Both the position numbers and the translations under genes were made by a program. From JACCXG01 sp963836735 (GTDB lineage Bacteria; Acidobacteriota; Vicinamibacteria; Vicinamibacterales; 2-12-FULL-66-21), in assembly GCA_963836735.1 (NCBI GenBank), contig CAWIKP010000037.1, positions 186,001 through 250,000 on the forward strand: a stretch of 64,000 nt of DNA, written 5' to 3'. Each line of letters starts with the position of its first letter. The stretch's first letter is position 1. Below are positions 47,161-57,600 of this stretch, piece by piece. The notes under the pieces are model-generated. The model was given only the letters and a program-made list of their open reading frames with translations, was not told the origin of the DNA and did not search any database.

Positions 47161-48331
47161 TTATAGACGCGCCTTCAGTAACTGGGTGAGCCGATCGATC
47201 GGGAGCGCCCGGATCGTCCGGCCGTTCGCGGTGACGTCGACCGCCTTCAACATCGAGTTGTAGACCGCTTCTTCCGTAGCATCCATCACCGCTTCGAACA
47301 GACCCGAAACGCCGTCGGTCGGCAGCACCGTCCGCGGTTGCGGTCCGTTCGTCTTCACGACCCGCAACGAGGGATGGGTCGAGACGGCGATTGCAAAGTC
47401 GCCGCTGCCGTTGGAATAGGTGGAGCCGGTGCGGGCGAGTGCGTAGATGGCCCTGGCCGCGAGCCGTTTCAAGTCGCGCGCGTCGAGGGGCGCATCGGTG
47501 GCAACGACGACCATGCACGATCCATCCGCCTCCGCGCCGCTGGATTCCCCGGCGCTACGGCGTGACAAATCCGGCGCAGACGGAGGCAATGCACCGCCGA
47601 GTGTGGCGGGGGACAGGGAACGCCACACCGGCACGCCGGCGATTGTAAGCCGGCCGCCGTAGTTGGTCTGCACCAGCACGCCGACGGTCCAGCGATCGGT
47701 CTGCTCAGAAACGATCCGCGACGATGTGCCGATGCCGCCTTTCCAGCCGAACGCGACGGTGCCGGTGCCGGCGCCGACGGCGCCTTCCTCGACCGCGCCT
47801 TCCGCGGCTGCGGCGATCGCGCTCGTGACGTGGTCGCGGGTGACGTGCAGCCCGCGGATGTCGTTCAGCGTCCCGTCGTTCGTTTCACCAACGAGTCCGT
47901 TGACCGATCGGACCATCTCGTTGCCGGGCTGGGCGATGGTCCAGCGGACGATGGCGTCCAGCGCGACGCCGACCGACAGGGTATTGGTGAGAACGATCGG
48001 CGACTCGATGGTCCCGAGCTCGTCGACCTGGGTGGAGCCGGCGAGCTTGCCGAAGGCGTTTCCCACGAACACCGCGCCGGGCACCTTCTCTCGGAACAGG
48101 TTGCCGCGCGTGCGGCAGGATTGCCGTCACGCCGGTCCGCACCGTTGATCCCTCGATGACGGTTCTCTGGCCGACCCGCACGCCGGCCACGTCGGTGATC
48201 GCGTTGTGGACGCCGGGCTGAAGCAGGCCTGGCGCGAGCCCGAGGTCGCGGGCGCGTGGCCGGGGCTGGGCGTTGGCGATGGCCATCAGGAGGATCGCAG
48301 CGGTGGAGAGGAGCGGAGCCTTTTTGAGCAT
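47161..48331 (-). CDS. DmpA/BapA-type P1-family aminopeptidase, exported
   Basis: About 389 residues. A signal peptide (L-L-S-T-A-A-I-L-L-M-A-I-A-N-A) precedes an Ntn-like self-cleaving peptidase fold. It reads L-G-L-A-P-G-L-L-Q-P-G-V-H-N-A-I-T-D-V-A-G-V-R-V-G at the start, and the processing/catalytic region S-N-G-S-G-D-F-A-I-A-V lies towards the end. Such enzymes release N-terminal D- or beta-amino acids. One frame break near 48105. Residues around L-S-P-A-T-L-G-G-A-L-P-P-S-A-P-D-L-S-R-R are encoded by a repeat fragment (47524-47590) related to element D. The insertion keeps the frame and lies in a loop before the conserved D-G-S-C-M-V-V-V-A-T-D-A-P-L. Confidence 0.82.
47524..47590. repeat. 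partial D-type repeat in frame inside the P1 peptidase gene
   Basis: On the minus strand CACGCCGTAGCGCCG, nine variable bases, then GCGGCGCGGAGGCG, against GCGCCGTAGCGCCG, nine bases, GCGGCGCGGAGGCG in element D copy 2 (about 49395-49435). The ends GCCTCCG and CGGAGGC are complementary, so it can fold on itself. It adds about 22 codons. Confidence 0.6.
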
Positions 48332-48334
48332 GTT

Positions 48335-48523
48335 GGTTCCGGGTTCCTGGTTCAGGGGTGCCAGGTTCGGTTCAGGGGTTCAAGGCAGGTTCGGTTCGGG
48401 GTTCAGGGTTCAAGGTTCGACCCGGCTGCGCCTGACCCGCGGTGAACCCTGAACCCTGAACCCTGAACCGAACCTTGAACCGATGAACCGAACCTGGCAC
48501 TCGGCACCCGGAACCCTGAACCG
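48335..48523. repeat. arm-array hairpin element, GGTTC family (copy 2)
   Basis: Left arm (48335-48419) of GGTTCCGGGTTC/TCAGGGTTCAAG words. Right arm (48441-48523) of GAACCCTGAACC/CCGAACCTTGAACCG words. Loop about 20 bp. Same word and design as the element after smc. It lies between the divergent P1 peptidase and S9 remnant starts and covers almost the whole gap. Confidence 0.8.
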
Positions 48524-48594
48524 ACAGAAATGTGGAAATCCTGCCCCATAATATGCGCGCCCGGTCTCCAGGTTCCGATGAAAGAGGTGTCTCG

Positions 48595-49305
48595 ATGCGC
48601 CAGCGGCTGCAGCGCAGGTCCCTGTTCTGTGGAGCGACCTTCGTCCTGGTTCTGTCTGCTCTCTCACTCGACGTGCGCGGCCAGGCCGGCAAGCGTCCTC
48701 TCACCTACGACGTCTACGACAGCTGGAAGTCGATTCAGGGCACCACGCTGTCGCGCGACGGCCAGTGGCTCGCCTACGCGGTGACCGCGCAGGGGGTCGA
48801 CGGTGAGCTGATCGTCCGCAACCTCCAGTCGGGTCAGGAATACCGTCATCCGCGGGGCATCAACCCGGAGATCACGCCCGACGGCAACTTCATCGTCTGC
48901 ACCATTGCGGCAGTCGAAGGCGACGAGGAGCGGCAGCGCGAGCAGGAGCGGCGCGCGGGCGCTGGTGGGCAAGGGCGAGGCGCTGAAGCACAGGGAGAAG
49001 GCACGCGCGCCCCCGTGCGGACGTCCGCGGGCCTCATGACGCTGGCGACCGGTCAGGTCGCAACCGTGGAGCGCGTGGGCAGCGTGCGGTTGCCAGAAGA
49101 AGCGTCGACATGGGTGGCCCTGTATCGCGGCGCCGGCGAGAAGGGCGTGCCGTATCTCGAGAAGGGGAAGAGGGACGTCAGCGACCTGTTCAAACCGAAG
49201 GACGCGCCCCGCACGAACCGACAGCGCGGGGCGCTAACTGTCCATTGCCAAAATTGCCAAGATTGGCAAGATCGCCAGGATTGCCGGATTGGATTTCTCA
49301 AATAG
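48595..49305 (+). pseudogene. N-terminal remnant of a large S9-family (prolyl oligopeptidase) protein
   Basis: The ATG at 48595, with AGAGGTG upstream and a CATAAT/TAATAT hexamer at 48547-48554, starts a signal peptide (L-F-C-G-A-T-F-V-L-V-L-S-A-L-S-L). It leads into T-Y-D-V-Y-D-S-W-K-S-I-Q-G-T-T-L-S-R-D-G-Q-W-L-A-Y, the beginning of the acidobacterial large S9 peptidases, which normally exceed 800 residues. Here the propeller stops after about 210 residues at D-A-P-R-T-N-R-Q-R-G. The frame then runs into repeat element D copy 2 and ends at 49305. The catalytic domain is missing. It could still be transcribed and exported as a short protein, but it cannot be a peptidase. Confidence 0.7.
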
Positions 49306-49457
49306 GTCGGAGCGATTGCGAGAGCCTAATTTTGGCACTTTTGGCCCGCCTGCGCCTGTCGGCGAGAGTGCCAGCCGACGGGCTACGGCGAGGTCGCGCC
49401 GTAGCGCCGTCGATATGAGCGGCGCGGAGGCGGACAATCTTGGCACTTTTGGCAATG
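49237..49457. repeat. large repeat element D, copy 2, at the S9 truncation point
   Basis: Starts CTGTCCATTGCCAAAATTGC like copy 1 at 31195. It carries TTTTGGCACTTTTGGCCCGCC where copy 1 has TTTTGGCAATCTTGGCCCGCC, and shares CTACGGCGAGGTC-CGCCGTAG. It closes with GCGGCGCGGAGGCGGACAAT and TTGGCACTTTTGGCAA. It occupies the junction between the truncated S9 gene and the convergent VWFA gene. Confidence 0.8.
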
Positions 49458-49459
49458 CC

Positions 49460-51447
49460 TTACCGCGCCATCGACACCCGGATGGCGACGACCTGCGTCT
49501 CGGTCTTCTCGCCCGCCTTCGCGCTGACCTCGATCAGGTAATCGCCGTTGCTGAACGGCGCCAGGTTCAGAGTGGTCGTCAGCATCGTGACCCCGCTGGC
49601 GTCCTTGGTGGTCGTTTCGAGCGGGATCGCCATCGGTTTACCGGCGCGATCGAGCAGCCTCGCGCTGTGGGTCTCGAGCGGCTGCGTCACCGGCCACTCG
49701 AGGCGGACGCGCTCGGTGCGGCGGAACTGGAACGCCGCGAGCGGCTTGTAGGCCGAGGCCGCGGCCGACGCGGCGCGATAGGCGAGCGGCTTGCCGAGCA
49801 GCGCGTCCGGCCGGCTTCTCGATCGAGACCGTATCGGAGTCGGTCGTGTTGTCCTCACCGCGCATCCGCACGACGGCCTGCCAGGGGCCCGGCGCCGAAT
49901 CGGTCGGCACCCGAACGAGGGCGCTGCGCGTGCCCGGTTCGATGCGGGCCTTCAGGCCCACCGGCTCGCCGCCGCTCTTCGACGAGAAGAGCACGTCGAC
50001 GTCGGCTCCCTGCTTCCACCGCCCGGACTCGATCTCCGCTGCGGAGATCTCGGCCACGATCGCCGCCTCGTTGCCGATCACCGTGCCGTACGCATTGAGG
50101 CGCGACGAAGGACTCACCCGGGACAGCGCGCTCAGCGCGACCTGGCCAGTCGACGGCGGCGCTGCCGCTGCGGCGGCTGCGCCCGTCGAGTTGCGCAGCA
50201 TGGTCATCTCTTCTTCGGTCGGGGCGCGGTATTCCCGTCGAGCGCGGATGGTCTGACCGGTCGATTTCAGCTTCACGGTCAGCTTGCGGGCCCGGCCATC
50301 CCAGCGCGTATTGTTCGTGTAGAACCCGAGCACGTAGTGCGACGACAGGTCCTCGGCGATTTTCGCCATCCCGCCGCGCAGGTCGTTGGTCGCGAGCACC
50401 GAGATCCCGTCGGTCTGCTCGGCGAGCACGGCCAGGTTCGAGGTTCCCTGGACCAGCATGCTCGATTGCATGTCCAGCCCGCCGGGCCGCACCGTGTAGA
50501 AGGACACGTTGGCCTGGCGCGCGGCGCTGAGCAGGTCCCGGAACCGCATGATCGAAGTCGATCGACAGCAGGCGGTCTTTCTCAGCCCGCATGGCCCGCG
50601 CGTTGGGCTCCGTGTCGTTGAGCCGGTCCATGGTCAGCTTCCCTTTGTCGTTGACCCCGATGGGTGGAGGCTGGCCGCCCGTTTTGTCAGGGTCGGAGGC
50701 GATGTTCTTGAATTGCGAGCGGGGCGACGGCAGGGTATCGGAGAAGAAGATGATGTTCTTGCGCTCGTCGCGCAGGGAGCCAAGCTTCTCGACGAGCGCT
50801 TCGAGGTCCGAGTACACCTTGTCGAGACGCTTGAGCGGGACGAGTCCGGGGTAAACGGCGTCGAGCTCCAGTTCTTCGGGCAGGGGCTGTTTGCTGACCA
50901 GGCCCCAATACGGGTACTTCTCGAGCTGCTCCTGAATCGACAGCGTGGACTGACCGAGCAGCAGATCCTTGATGCCGAGGTACGGCGTCATCACGCCGAA
51001 CAGATCCTGCGGTCCCATCATCCGGTTGAGCAGGTCGGTGATCGGCACCCGCACCGCGTGCGATCCGCTGAAGTCGACGTGGAACGCATCGAGATAGAGC
51101 ACGAAGACGCGGTAGTTGGGATTCCTGGCGAGCTCGAACCCGTCACGCTGGGAGTTCGGATCGCGGCGTTCGGCGAGCGGCGTGAACTGCTGATGTTCGA
51201 TGAACTCGACGCGGTCGATCGTCTGCGGCTTGCCGTCCTCGAGCAGGACGAAATCGTTGGTGGTGAGCCCGGTGATCGGCTTCCCGTCGCGGACCGGGTA
51301 GGCGTCGAGGCTCACGAAGTGCGCGCCGGATCTGAACGTGGGAGGCCGCTGCGGATCCGGCTTCTGTTCCTGCGCCTGCTGTGCGCGCGCAGCGAGCGAC
51401 ACGGCCGCAATCAGGGCCGCACATGCGACCGTCGTGACTCGAGACAT
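49460..51447 (-). CDS. exported VWFA-related protein (acidobacterial type)
   Basis: About 662 residues. A signal peptide (V-A-C-A-A-L-I-A-A-V-S-L-A-A-R-A) precedes F-R-S-G-A-H-F-V-S-L-D-A-Y-P-V-R-D-G-K-P-I-T-G-L-T-T-N-D-F-V-L-L-E-D-G-K-P-Q, the standard opening of the VWFA-related family. The von Willebrand A-like domain (V-F-V-L-Y-L-D-A-F-H-V-D-F-S-G-S) lacks a clean D-x-S-x-S metal site. The protein ends in a beta-rich half with an alanine-rich linker. Frame breaks lie near 50540 and 49815. GGAGG stands just before the ATG at 51447. Function unknown; the family is abundant in acidobacteria, which helps place this genome. Confidence 0.75.
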
Positions 51448-51504
51448 CGGACCTCCGGCGGCGGGGCTGGCGTTCGACACTATACATCCCTCTCGAGTCT
51501 GTAG

Positions 51505-51525
51505 GGCCGGGTCTCTGACCCGGCC
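51505..51525. repeat. dispersed palindrome, C-centred variant
   Basis: GGCCGGGTCT, one central base, then TGACCCGGCC: a one-base-shorter copy of the 22-bp palindrome, again preceded by CTGTAG. It lies between dut and the VWFA gene on the minus strand. Confidence 0.7.
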
Positions 51526-51539
51526 GATTTTTGAGGCCA

Positions 51540-51968
51540 TTACCCCGTCGCGCCGAACCCGCCGCGCGACGCCTCGCGCAGCTGATCCGCTTCGTCCCAG
51601 GTGACCCGCGGCGCCGTCAGGAAGATGCCCTGCGCGATGCGATCGCCGCGCCGGACCGTGACTGCCGCGTCCGTGAAGTTCATCACCGCGATCTTCACTT
51701 CGTCTGAGGGCCCGCAGTAGTCGGGATCGATCACGCCGACCCCGTTGGCCACCATCAGCCCGCGTTTCAGAGGGGTGCTGCTGCGCGCGAAGATGCCCAG
51801 GAACATCCCGGCCGGCACTTCGACGACCAGACCCGTCGGCACCAGGGCCACGCGACCCGGCTCGACGACGACATCGTCGGCGGCGGCGAGGTCGAACGCG
51901 GCCGCATGGTCGCTTTCATACCGGGGCAGGGGAATGTCAGGCCGCAGTCGCCGGATGCGCACGTTCAT
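51540..51968 (-). CDS. dut: dUTP diphosphatase
   Basis: Hydrolyses dUTP to dUMP, keeping uracil out of DNA and feeding thymidylate synthesis. 142 residues, intact, homotrimeric type. Motifs in order: A-A-A-F-D-L-A-A (motif 1, where the usual glycine before D-L is replaced), R-S-S-T-P-L-K-R-G-L (motif 2), N-G-V-G-V-I-D-P-D-Y-C-G-P (motif 3), R-G-D-R-I-A-Q-G (motif 4), and the P-loop-like C-terminus R-G-G-F-G-A-T-G (motif 5). Third gene of a minus-strand group with udk and a membrane protein, 17 bp after the latter. Confidence 0.92.
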   Translation of the reverse strand: MNVRIRRLRPDIPLPRYESDHAAAFDLAAADDVVVEPGRVALVPTGLVVEVPAGMFLGIFARSSTPLKRGLMVANGVGVIDPDYCGPSDEVKIAVMNFTDAAVTVRRGDRIAQGIFLTAPRVTWDEADQLREASRGGFGATG

Positions 51969-51985
51969 GTCAGTGTCCGGTCAGG

Positions 51986-53731
51986 TCAGGGTTGTGGCTT
52001 GTAGCGATAGAGGCGGATGCCGGTCTTCTCGTCGACCGCCATCAGCTCGAGGTCCGGACGTTTGGACATGATCTCGATGGTCTTGGGCGCTTCGCGACCC
52101 CACCGGTGCGGGTGGAACATGATGTGCGTGACGCCATTGGCGTTCATTGGCGGAAACGCCCGTGCATCGGGGAAATACCAGATCAGCCACGCGACGTCGC
52201 GATAGCTGGTGGGCGTATAGCCGCTGTAGCCGTTCATCAGCGGACGCCAGTGCGCCGTCGAGTTCAGGACGTACTCGGCATTCTCGAACACGGCGTGCGG
52301 TGGATAGAACGGCATCTCGGCGAGCACCACCTGGCCCGGCTCGTTGGCGAGCAGCTGGTAAATCTCGGGAATCCCGCCCCAGCGCCGGTATTCGAACGGC
52401 GCGCGGAGCGCTTCCAGGTTCACGAGGCACACCGCGGCCACCGCAAGCGCGGTGATCCATTTCCGCCCTGGCCACGCGCGGCGGACGTTGGCGAGCCCCA
52501 ACCCGGCGAGAAGCGCGATCGCGAGGAGGAACAGGTTGCCGAACCGCGCCGCGGCCCGCAATCCCTGCATCGGTGGAAAGATGTTGAACAGCCAGGCGTA
52601 GAGCGGGGTCTTCAGCCCGAGCGACAGCACGAAGCCGGTGAGGCCGACGGCGAACACCATCGCGACCTTCGATCCATCCTGGCGCCGGCGCAGGGCATAC
52701 CACAGCGCCACGAGGGAGAGCAGGACCGCGACCACGCCCGGAAAGAACGTGTCGACCGGATTGGCAAAGAAGCCTGCGCTCCAGGTGGAAAAGTGCACGC
52801 GCCCCGCAGCGGCCAGATAGCCGGTGAAGGTGGCCGAGTAGTAGCCGACTTCCGCCAGCGGCCGCGTCATGTGCTGGTCGATCGCCACACGCCGGTAGGG
52901 AATGATGAGCGGGAGCGCGAGCACGCCGGCCGTGAGCGCCGACAGCGCGAACATCGTCGCCACCGGGACGATTCGGCGGATCCAGTCGCCGGTCCGCACC
53001 AGAATCACGACCGCAATCATGATCGTCGAGAACACGACGAAGTAGCCCGACGTGTAGGCCATCATCGCCATGCACCCGCCGAGCGCGATGGCTTTCGCGA
53101 CGGTGGGCTGCACGATCAGCCGGTCGGCGATCAGCAGCGACAGCGGCAGCCCGTAAGCGTGGAGCGCCTGCACGTGAGCAAGCCGGGTCAGCGTATGGGT
53201 GTTGAACGCGAAGAGCGAGCCGGCCGTGATCGACGCCAGCCGATCGCGGGTCCACGCGTAAGCCAGCGCGTACATCCCCAGGCCGGTGAGGGCGAACCCG
53301 ATCAGCATGGCAAGGTTCATCGCCAGGACCGGCGACGCCCCGAGCCAGCGCGCCGGCGCCACCATCAGCGCCGGCACGATCAGCGGCTCGGAGAACGCGA
53401 GGACGTCTTTCGCGGGATAGAAGATGTTGCCCTGGAACAGCTGCAGCGGGTGGCGCGGCAACTGGTGTGCGACCCAGGCCAGGATCCACTCGTTCAGCTG
53501 CGCATCACCGTTGTCGTTGCGTGACAGGGTGCCGGGCTCGGTGACGAGCGGCCAGGTATGGACGATCGCGAGCAGCGCGAATACGAGCGCCGCGGTCGTC
53601 CAGTGCGAGCCGAGCGCCCGGGCTGCCGCCAGGCGCCCGCGTCCGCTAGAGCTACGGCGCGGCAGGGGGCCGCGCTCGATACCGTCCGGTTCCCGACTCT
53701 GCAGGGTCGGGCCTTCAGACCCGACCGTCAT
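51986..53731 (-). CDS. multi-pass membrane protein, GT-C glycosyltransferase-like
   Basis: 581 residues, intact, with about ten to twelve membrane helices and a soluble C-terminal part. After a non-conserved N-terminus the first helix is followed by N-D-N-G-D-A-Q-L-N-E-W-I-L-A-W. The acidic D-x-Q/D-x-E/N pattern in the first outer loop is that of GT-C-fold glycosyltransferases using lipid-linked sugars. The ATG at 53731 overlaps the udk stop (ATGA), which supports it. The first ten codons (M-T-V-G-S-E-G-P-T-L) are nevertheless the translation of a dispersed palindrome, so the repeat supplies the start codon. Sugar donor and acceptor are unknown. Confidence 0.7.
   Translation of the reverse strand: MTVGSEGPTLQSREPDGIERGPLPRRSSSGRGRLAAARALGSHWTTAALVFALLAIVHTWPLVTEPGTLSRNDNGDAQLNEWILAWVAHQLPRHPLQLFQGNIFYPAKDVLAFSEPLIVPALMVAPARWLGASPVLAMNLAMLIGFALTGLGMYALAYAWTRDRLASITAGSLFAFNTHTLTRLAHVQALHAYGLPLSLLIADRLIVQPTVAKAIALGGCMAMMAYTSGYFVVFSTIMIAVVILVRTGDWIRRIVPVATMFALSALTAGVLALPLIIPYRRVAIDQHMTRPLAEVGYYSATFTGYLAAAGRVHFSTWSAGFFANPVDTFFPGVVAVLLSLVALWYALRRRQDGSKVAMVFAVGLTGFVLSLGLKTPLYAWLFNIFPPMQGLRAAARFGNLFLLAIALLAGLGLANVRRAWPGRKWITALAVAAVCLVNLEALRAPFEYRRWGGIPEIYQLLANEPGQVVLAEMPFYPPHAVFENAEYVLNSTAHWRPLMNGYSGYTPTSYRDVAWLIWYFPDARAFPPMNANGVTHIMFHPHRWGREAPKTIEIMSKRPDLELMAVDEKTGIRLYRYKPQP
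53705..53726. repeat. dispersed palindrome at the udk/membrane-protein junction
   Basis: GGTCGGGcCT - TC - AGACCCGACC: a copy of the 22-bp palindrome in which the outer base pairs changed together (C:G to T:A on both arms), leaving the fold nearly intact. It overlaps the first codons of the membrane-protein gene. Confidence 0.65.
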
Positions 53732-54372
53732 CGCGCCGTCAGGCTGCGGATCAGCGTCATCAGCATGTCGATCGCGACGGCGTTGTGCCCGCCCTGCGGA
53801 ATGATGATGTCGGCGTAGCGCTTGCTGGGTTCGACGAATTCGAGGTGCATCGGCTTGACCGTGCTCAAGTACTGATCGATCACGGACTGCACGGTTCGGC
53901 CGCGTTCGGAGATGTCGCGCTGGAGGCGCCGGATGAACCGCGTGTCGTCGTCGGTGTCGACGAACACCTTGACGTCCATCAGCCGGCGTAGAGCGGCGTC
54001 AGTATAAATCAGGATGCCTTCGACGATGATGGCGCGGCGCGGCGCGATCGGCTCGGTGGACGACTGCCGCGCATACGGCGCGAAGTCGTACATCGGCGCA
54101 TCCACGCTGCGCCCGTCGCGCAGCGCTTCCACGTGCTGCACGAGCAGATCGGTCTCGAGCGAATCCGGATGATCGTAGTTGAGGGCCGCCCGCTCCTCGA
54201 GCCGCAGATCGTTGCGGTCCCGGTAATACCGATCGTGTTCGAGCACGACGACCTGGCCGTCGCCGATGCTCTCGACGATGCGCCGGACGACAGTCGTTTT
54301 GCCCGATCCGGAGCCGCCGGCCACGCCGATCACGAGGCGCTGTGGGGCAGGAGACACCGTGCAAGCGTACAT
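53728..54372 (-). CDS. udk: uridine kinase
   Basis: Phosphorylates uridine (and cytidine) in pyrimidine salvage. 214 residues. Walker A G-G-S-G-S-G-K-T-T-V follows the start. Then come L-E-H-D-R-Y-Y-R-D, the substrate region N-Y-D-H-P-D-S-L-E-T-D-L-L, P-M-Y-D-F-A-P-Y-A-R and V-D-T-D-D-D-T-R-F-I-R-R-L-Q-R-D, all typical of the family. M-Y-A-C at 54372 is taken as start; a longer frame upstream lacks conservation. With dut downstream it forms a small pyrimidine-related group. The 261-bp region to the divergent gene at 54634 must hold both promoters; I see no clear boxes in it. Confidence 0.88.
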   Translation of the reverse strand: MYACTVSPAPQRLVIGVAGGSGSGKTTVVRRIVESIGDGQVVVLEHDRYYRDRNDLRLEERAALNYDHPDSLETDLLVQHVEALRDGRSVDAPMYDFAPYARQSSTEPIAPRRAIIVEGILIYTDAALRRLMDVKVFVDTDDDTRFIRRLQRDISERGRTVQSVIDQYLSTVKPMHLEFVEPSKRYADIIIPQGGHNAVAIDMLMTLIRSLTAR

Positions 54373-54633
54373 CCGAGCCGTTGCAATCCTGGCGGCTCGA
54401 TTGCTATTAGGTAATGACGCGCGTCGAAAACTTGACGGGGAGGTCGGCCAGCGGGAGAAAAGTGTAATTCCCCGTGCGGTTTCGTCGCCGACACGGTTTT
54501 TCATACCTCCACCGGCGCCCGTCATCCGATCGGTCGTCCGGTTGGCTACCATCGCGGCTCTCGACTGGGCTCGGGCCGCCCTGCCCGCCGAAGGGCGTTG
54601 TGACCCGCCGATAAGTCCCCGGGGAGGACTCTC

Positions 54634-57600
54634 TTGGAATACATGGTGTTCGGCCTGATTCTGCTGGCCGTTCTGGCGGTGTTGCTGGTGTTGCCGCTGG
54701 CGCTGTGGGTGGCGCTCTACCGGACGCGCACGCGCCTGATGCGCCTCGAAGAGGCGCTCGGCCGACCAGAAGGAAGCGCTCGGACGGCTCACGGCCCAGG
54801 TGACGCAGCTGAAAAGCGCCGCTGGCGTCCGTCCCCAGGCCGCTGAGGTCGCGACCGCGCCTGCTGCCAGCGACGCGCGGCCAGGTCCCCTCGCGCCACC
54901 GGTTGCGACGCCCGCTCCGGTGCCGCCGGCCGCGGCGCCGCCGCGACCCGTGCCTCCGTCGCCGGCGGTCGTGCCGGCACCACCCATCGCGCCAAAGCCT
55001 GCGCCGCCGACGCCGCTCGCAGCACCGCCTCCGACAAAGTGGCGCCGCCGACAACACCGGCGCCGCCGCCGACAGTGGCGCCGCCTCCGCCGTCGGTGCG
55101 GCAGCCGGCAGCTGCAACACCACCCGTGACGCCAGTGGCGGCAGCGGCCACCCCGGCCTCACCCGCGGCTGCTCCCGGGTCGCCGGGAGCTCGCGCGGCC
55201 GGCGAGCGGCCGACGCTTCCACCGCGTGTGCCTCCTCGGGTGCCGCCTCCGCCTCCGCCGAAACCACCGGCGCCATCGTTCGACTGGGAGAGCCTCGTTG
55301 GCGTGAAGCTGTTTGCCGCCTTCGCCGGCATTGCGCTCGTGATCGCAGCGGTGTCGTTCCTTGGCTATTCGATGCAGCAGGGTTGGCTGCAGCCGCCGGT
55401 GCGGGTCCTGATCGGCCTCGCGGTCGCCGTCACGCTGCTCGTCGTCTGCGAGTTGAAGGCGGCGCGCCGATACCCGGTGACGGCCAACGCGCTCGATGCC
55501 GCCGCCATCGCGATTCTCTTCTCGACCTTCTTCGCCGCGCACGCGCTCTGGAACCTGATTCCGACGGTGGTCACGTTTGCGCTGCTCGGCGCCGTCACCG
55601 CGCTTGCGGTCCTGTTGTCGATCCGCCGGGAGTCGCTCTTCATCGCGGTGCTCGGCCTGCTCGGCGGCTTCGCGACGCCGGCGCTGCTCTCGACCGGCGA
55701 GAACCGTCCGATCCCGCTGTTCGCGTATCTGATGCTCCTGAACGTCGGGCTGGCGTGGGTCGCCTATCGGCAGGTCTGGCCCGGGCTCACGGTGCTCACG
55801 CTCGTCTTCACCACCATCTACCAGTGGGTCTGGGTCTACAAGTTCCTGACGGCGAACGATCTCTCGCTCGCGCTCGGCATCTTCGCGCTCTTCCCGGTGC
55901 TGAGCGTCTCGGCGCTGCTCGTCGGGCGCCGGGGGAGGAACGCCGCCCGAGCCGGCGACGGCATGTTCGAGGGCACGGCCATGGTGAGCGCGGCGCTCCC
56001 GCTCGCCTTCGTCGGCTACCTCGCGGTGGTGCCCGAATACGGCGGCCATCCGATCCTGCTCTTCGGGTTCCTCCTGATGATCGACGCCGGCCTGCTCGCG
56101 ATCTCGCTGGCGCTTCGCCGCCAGGCGCCCCACGCCATTGGCGCGCTGATGACGGTCTTCATCTGGGCGGTGTGGCTGACGACCTCGTACCGGCCAGGTG
56201 ACTGGACGATCGCCGTTTCGTTCGTCAGCGCTTTCGCGGCGCTCTACCTGTTTGCCCCGAACGCTGGCGGATGGTTCCGGCGCTCGCTGACTGGATCGGC
56301 CGCACGGGCGGTTCATGCGGCGGCGGCACTGTTGTTCGTCTTCCCGGTGCTCGCACGGATCGAACCCGCGGCGGCCTCGCCCTGGCCGATCTTCGGCGTG
56401 CTGCTGGTCCTCGTCGTGCTCTGCGGCTGGCGCGCCGCGGCGCTCGATCGAGGTGGCCTGTTCTTCGCGGCCTCGTTCTTCGCCGTCGCCACCGAAGCGG
56501 TCTGGTCCGCGACTCACCTGACCGTCGATCGTCTTCGCCCCGCGGTCATCGTGTATGCGTTGTTCGGCGTGACCCTCACCGCGATTCCGGTCGTCGCCCG
56601 CCGGATGGAAGCATCCACTTCGCCCGGAGAGCGGTGCGGGACTCGTGCTGATCGCGAGTCTTGCGCTGTTGTTGTTCCTCTCGACCGGGCCCATCGCCCC
56701 GGTGGCGCTGTGGGCGCTGGCCCTGCTGCTCGCGATTCTGAATGCGCGGGCTGTTCGTCGAGAGTGCATCCAGCCGGGTGCCGGCGTTGTCGAAGGTCGG
56801 CAGTGTTCTCTCCTGGCTGGTCCTCGCGGTCTGGTGGTCCGAGGCGGCGGGTGTGGTCGGGCTGCTGCCATCGCTCGCGGTGCTCACCGGGCTCACGCTG
56901 ATCACGCTGGCCGGCCACGCATGGATGCATTTCACAACCCATGACGCGGCGCCGGCCACGGTGAGCGGCGGGCTCTACCTGGGCCTGATCGGGCACGCGT
57001 TTCTGTTCTTCATCGGGTTGAACCCGCAGTGGTCGGTTCCGCCATGGCCGCTCTTCGGATGCCTGGCGGTCGTCACGCTCGCGACCTCGGCTACGGCCGC
57101 GATTGTCGGCACGCCAGTGCTGCACATCCTCGGAGTCGCGGCGGCCTCGGTGGTGATCTCGGGATGGACGGTCGCGGTCGGGTGGACGGCCGCGGCGATC
57201 GCCGCGGCGTGGGTGGTGTCGATCTACGCGCTCGCGTGGATCGCCGCCGGCCGCGATGCGCGACTCGCGCGAACCCTTCATGCGTGGGGCTGCCGTTGCG
57301 CTGTTTGGTGGCGAGCTCACGGCGATCATCGCTGCGGGCGCGCCGTCCCTGACGGGCATCGGCCATCCGACGCCATTCGGCATCCTGCTCGGCTCACACG
57401 TGGCCGGCATCGCCATCCTGCTCACGCTCGTTGCCGCGGCGGGCTGGGCGCAAGCCGCCACAGGCGTCCTGATTGCGGCGTGGGCCGCGGTGCTCGGATG
57501 GCAGTTCGGCCACGACCTCAGCGTCGAATGGCGGCAGCTGCTCGCGCTCGCGGGGTCGCTGTACGCGATCTTCTGCGCCTATGCGCTGGTCGCCGGTCCT

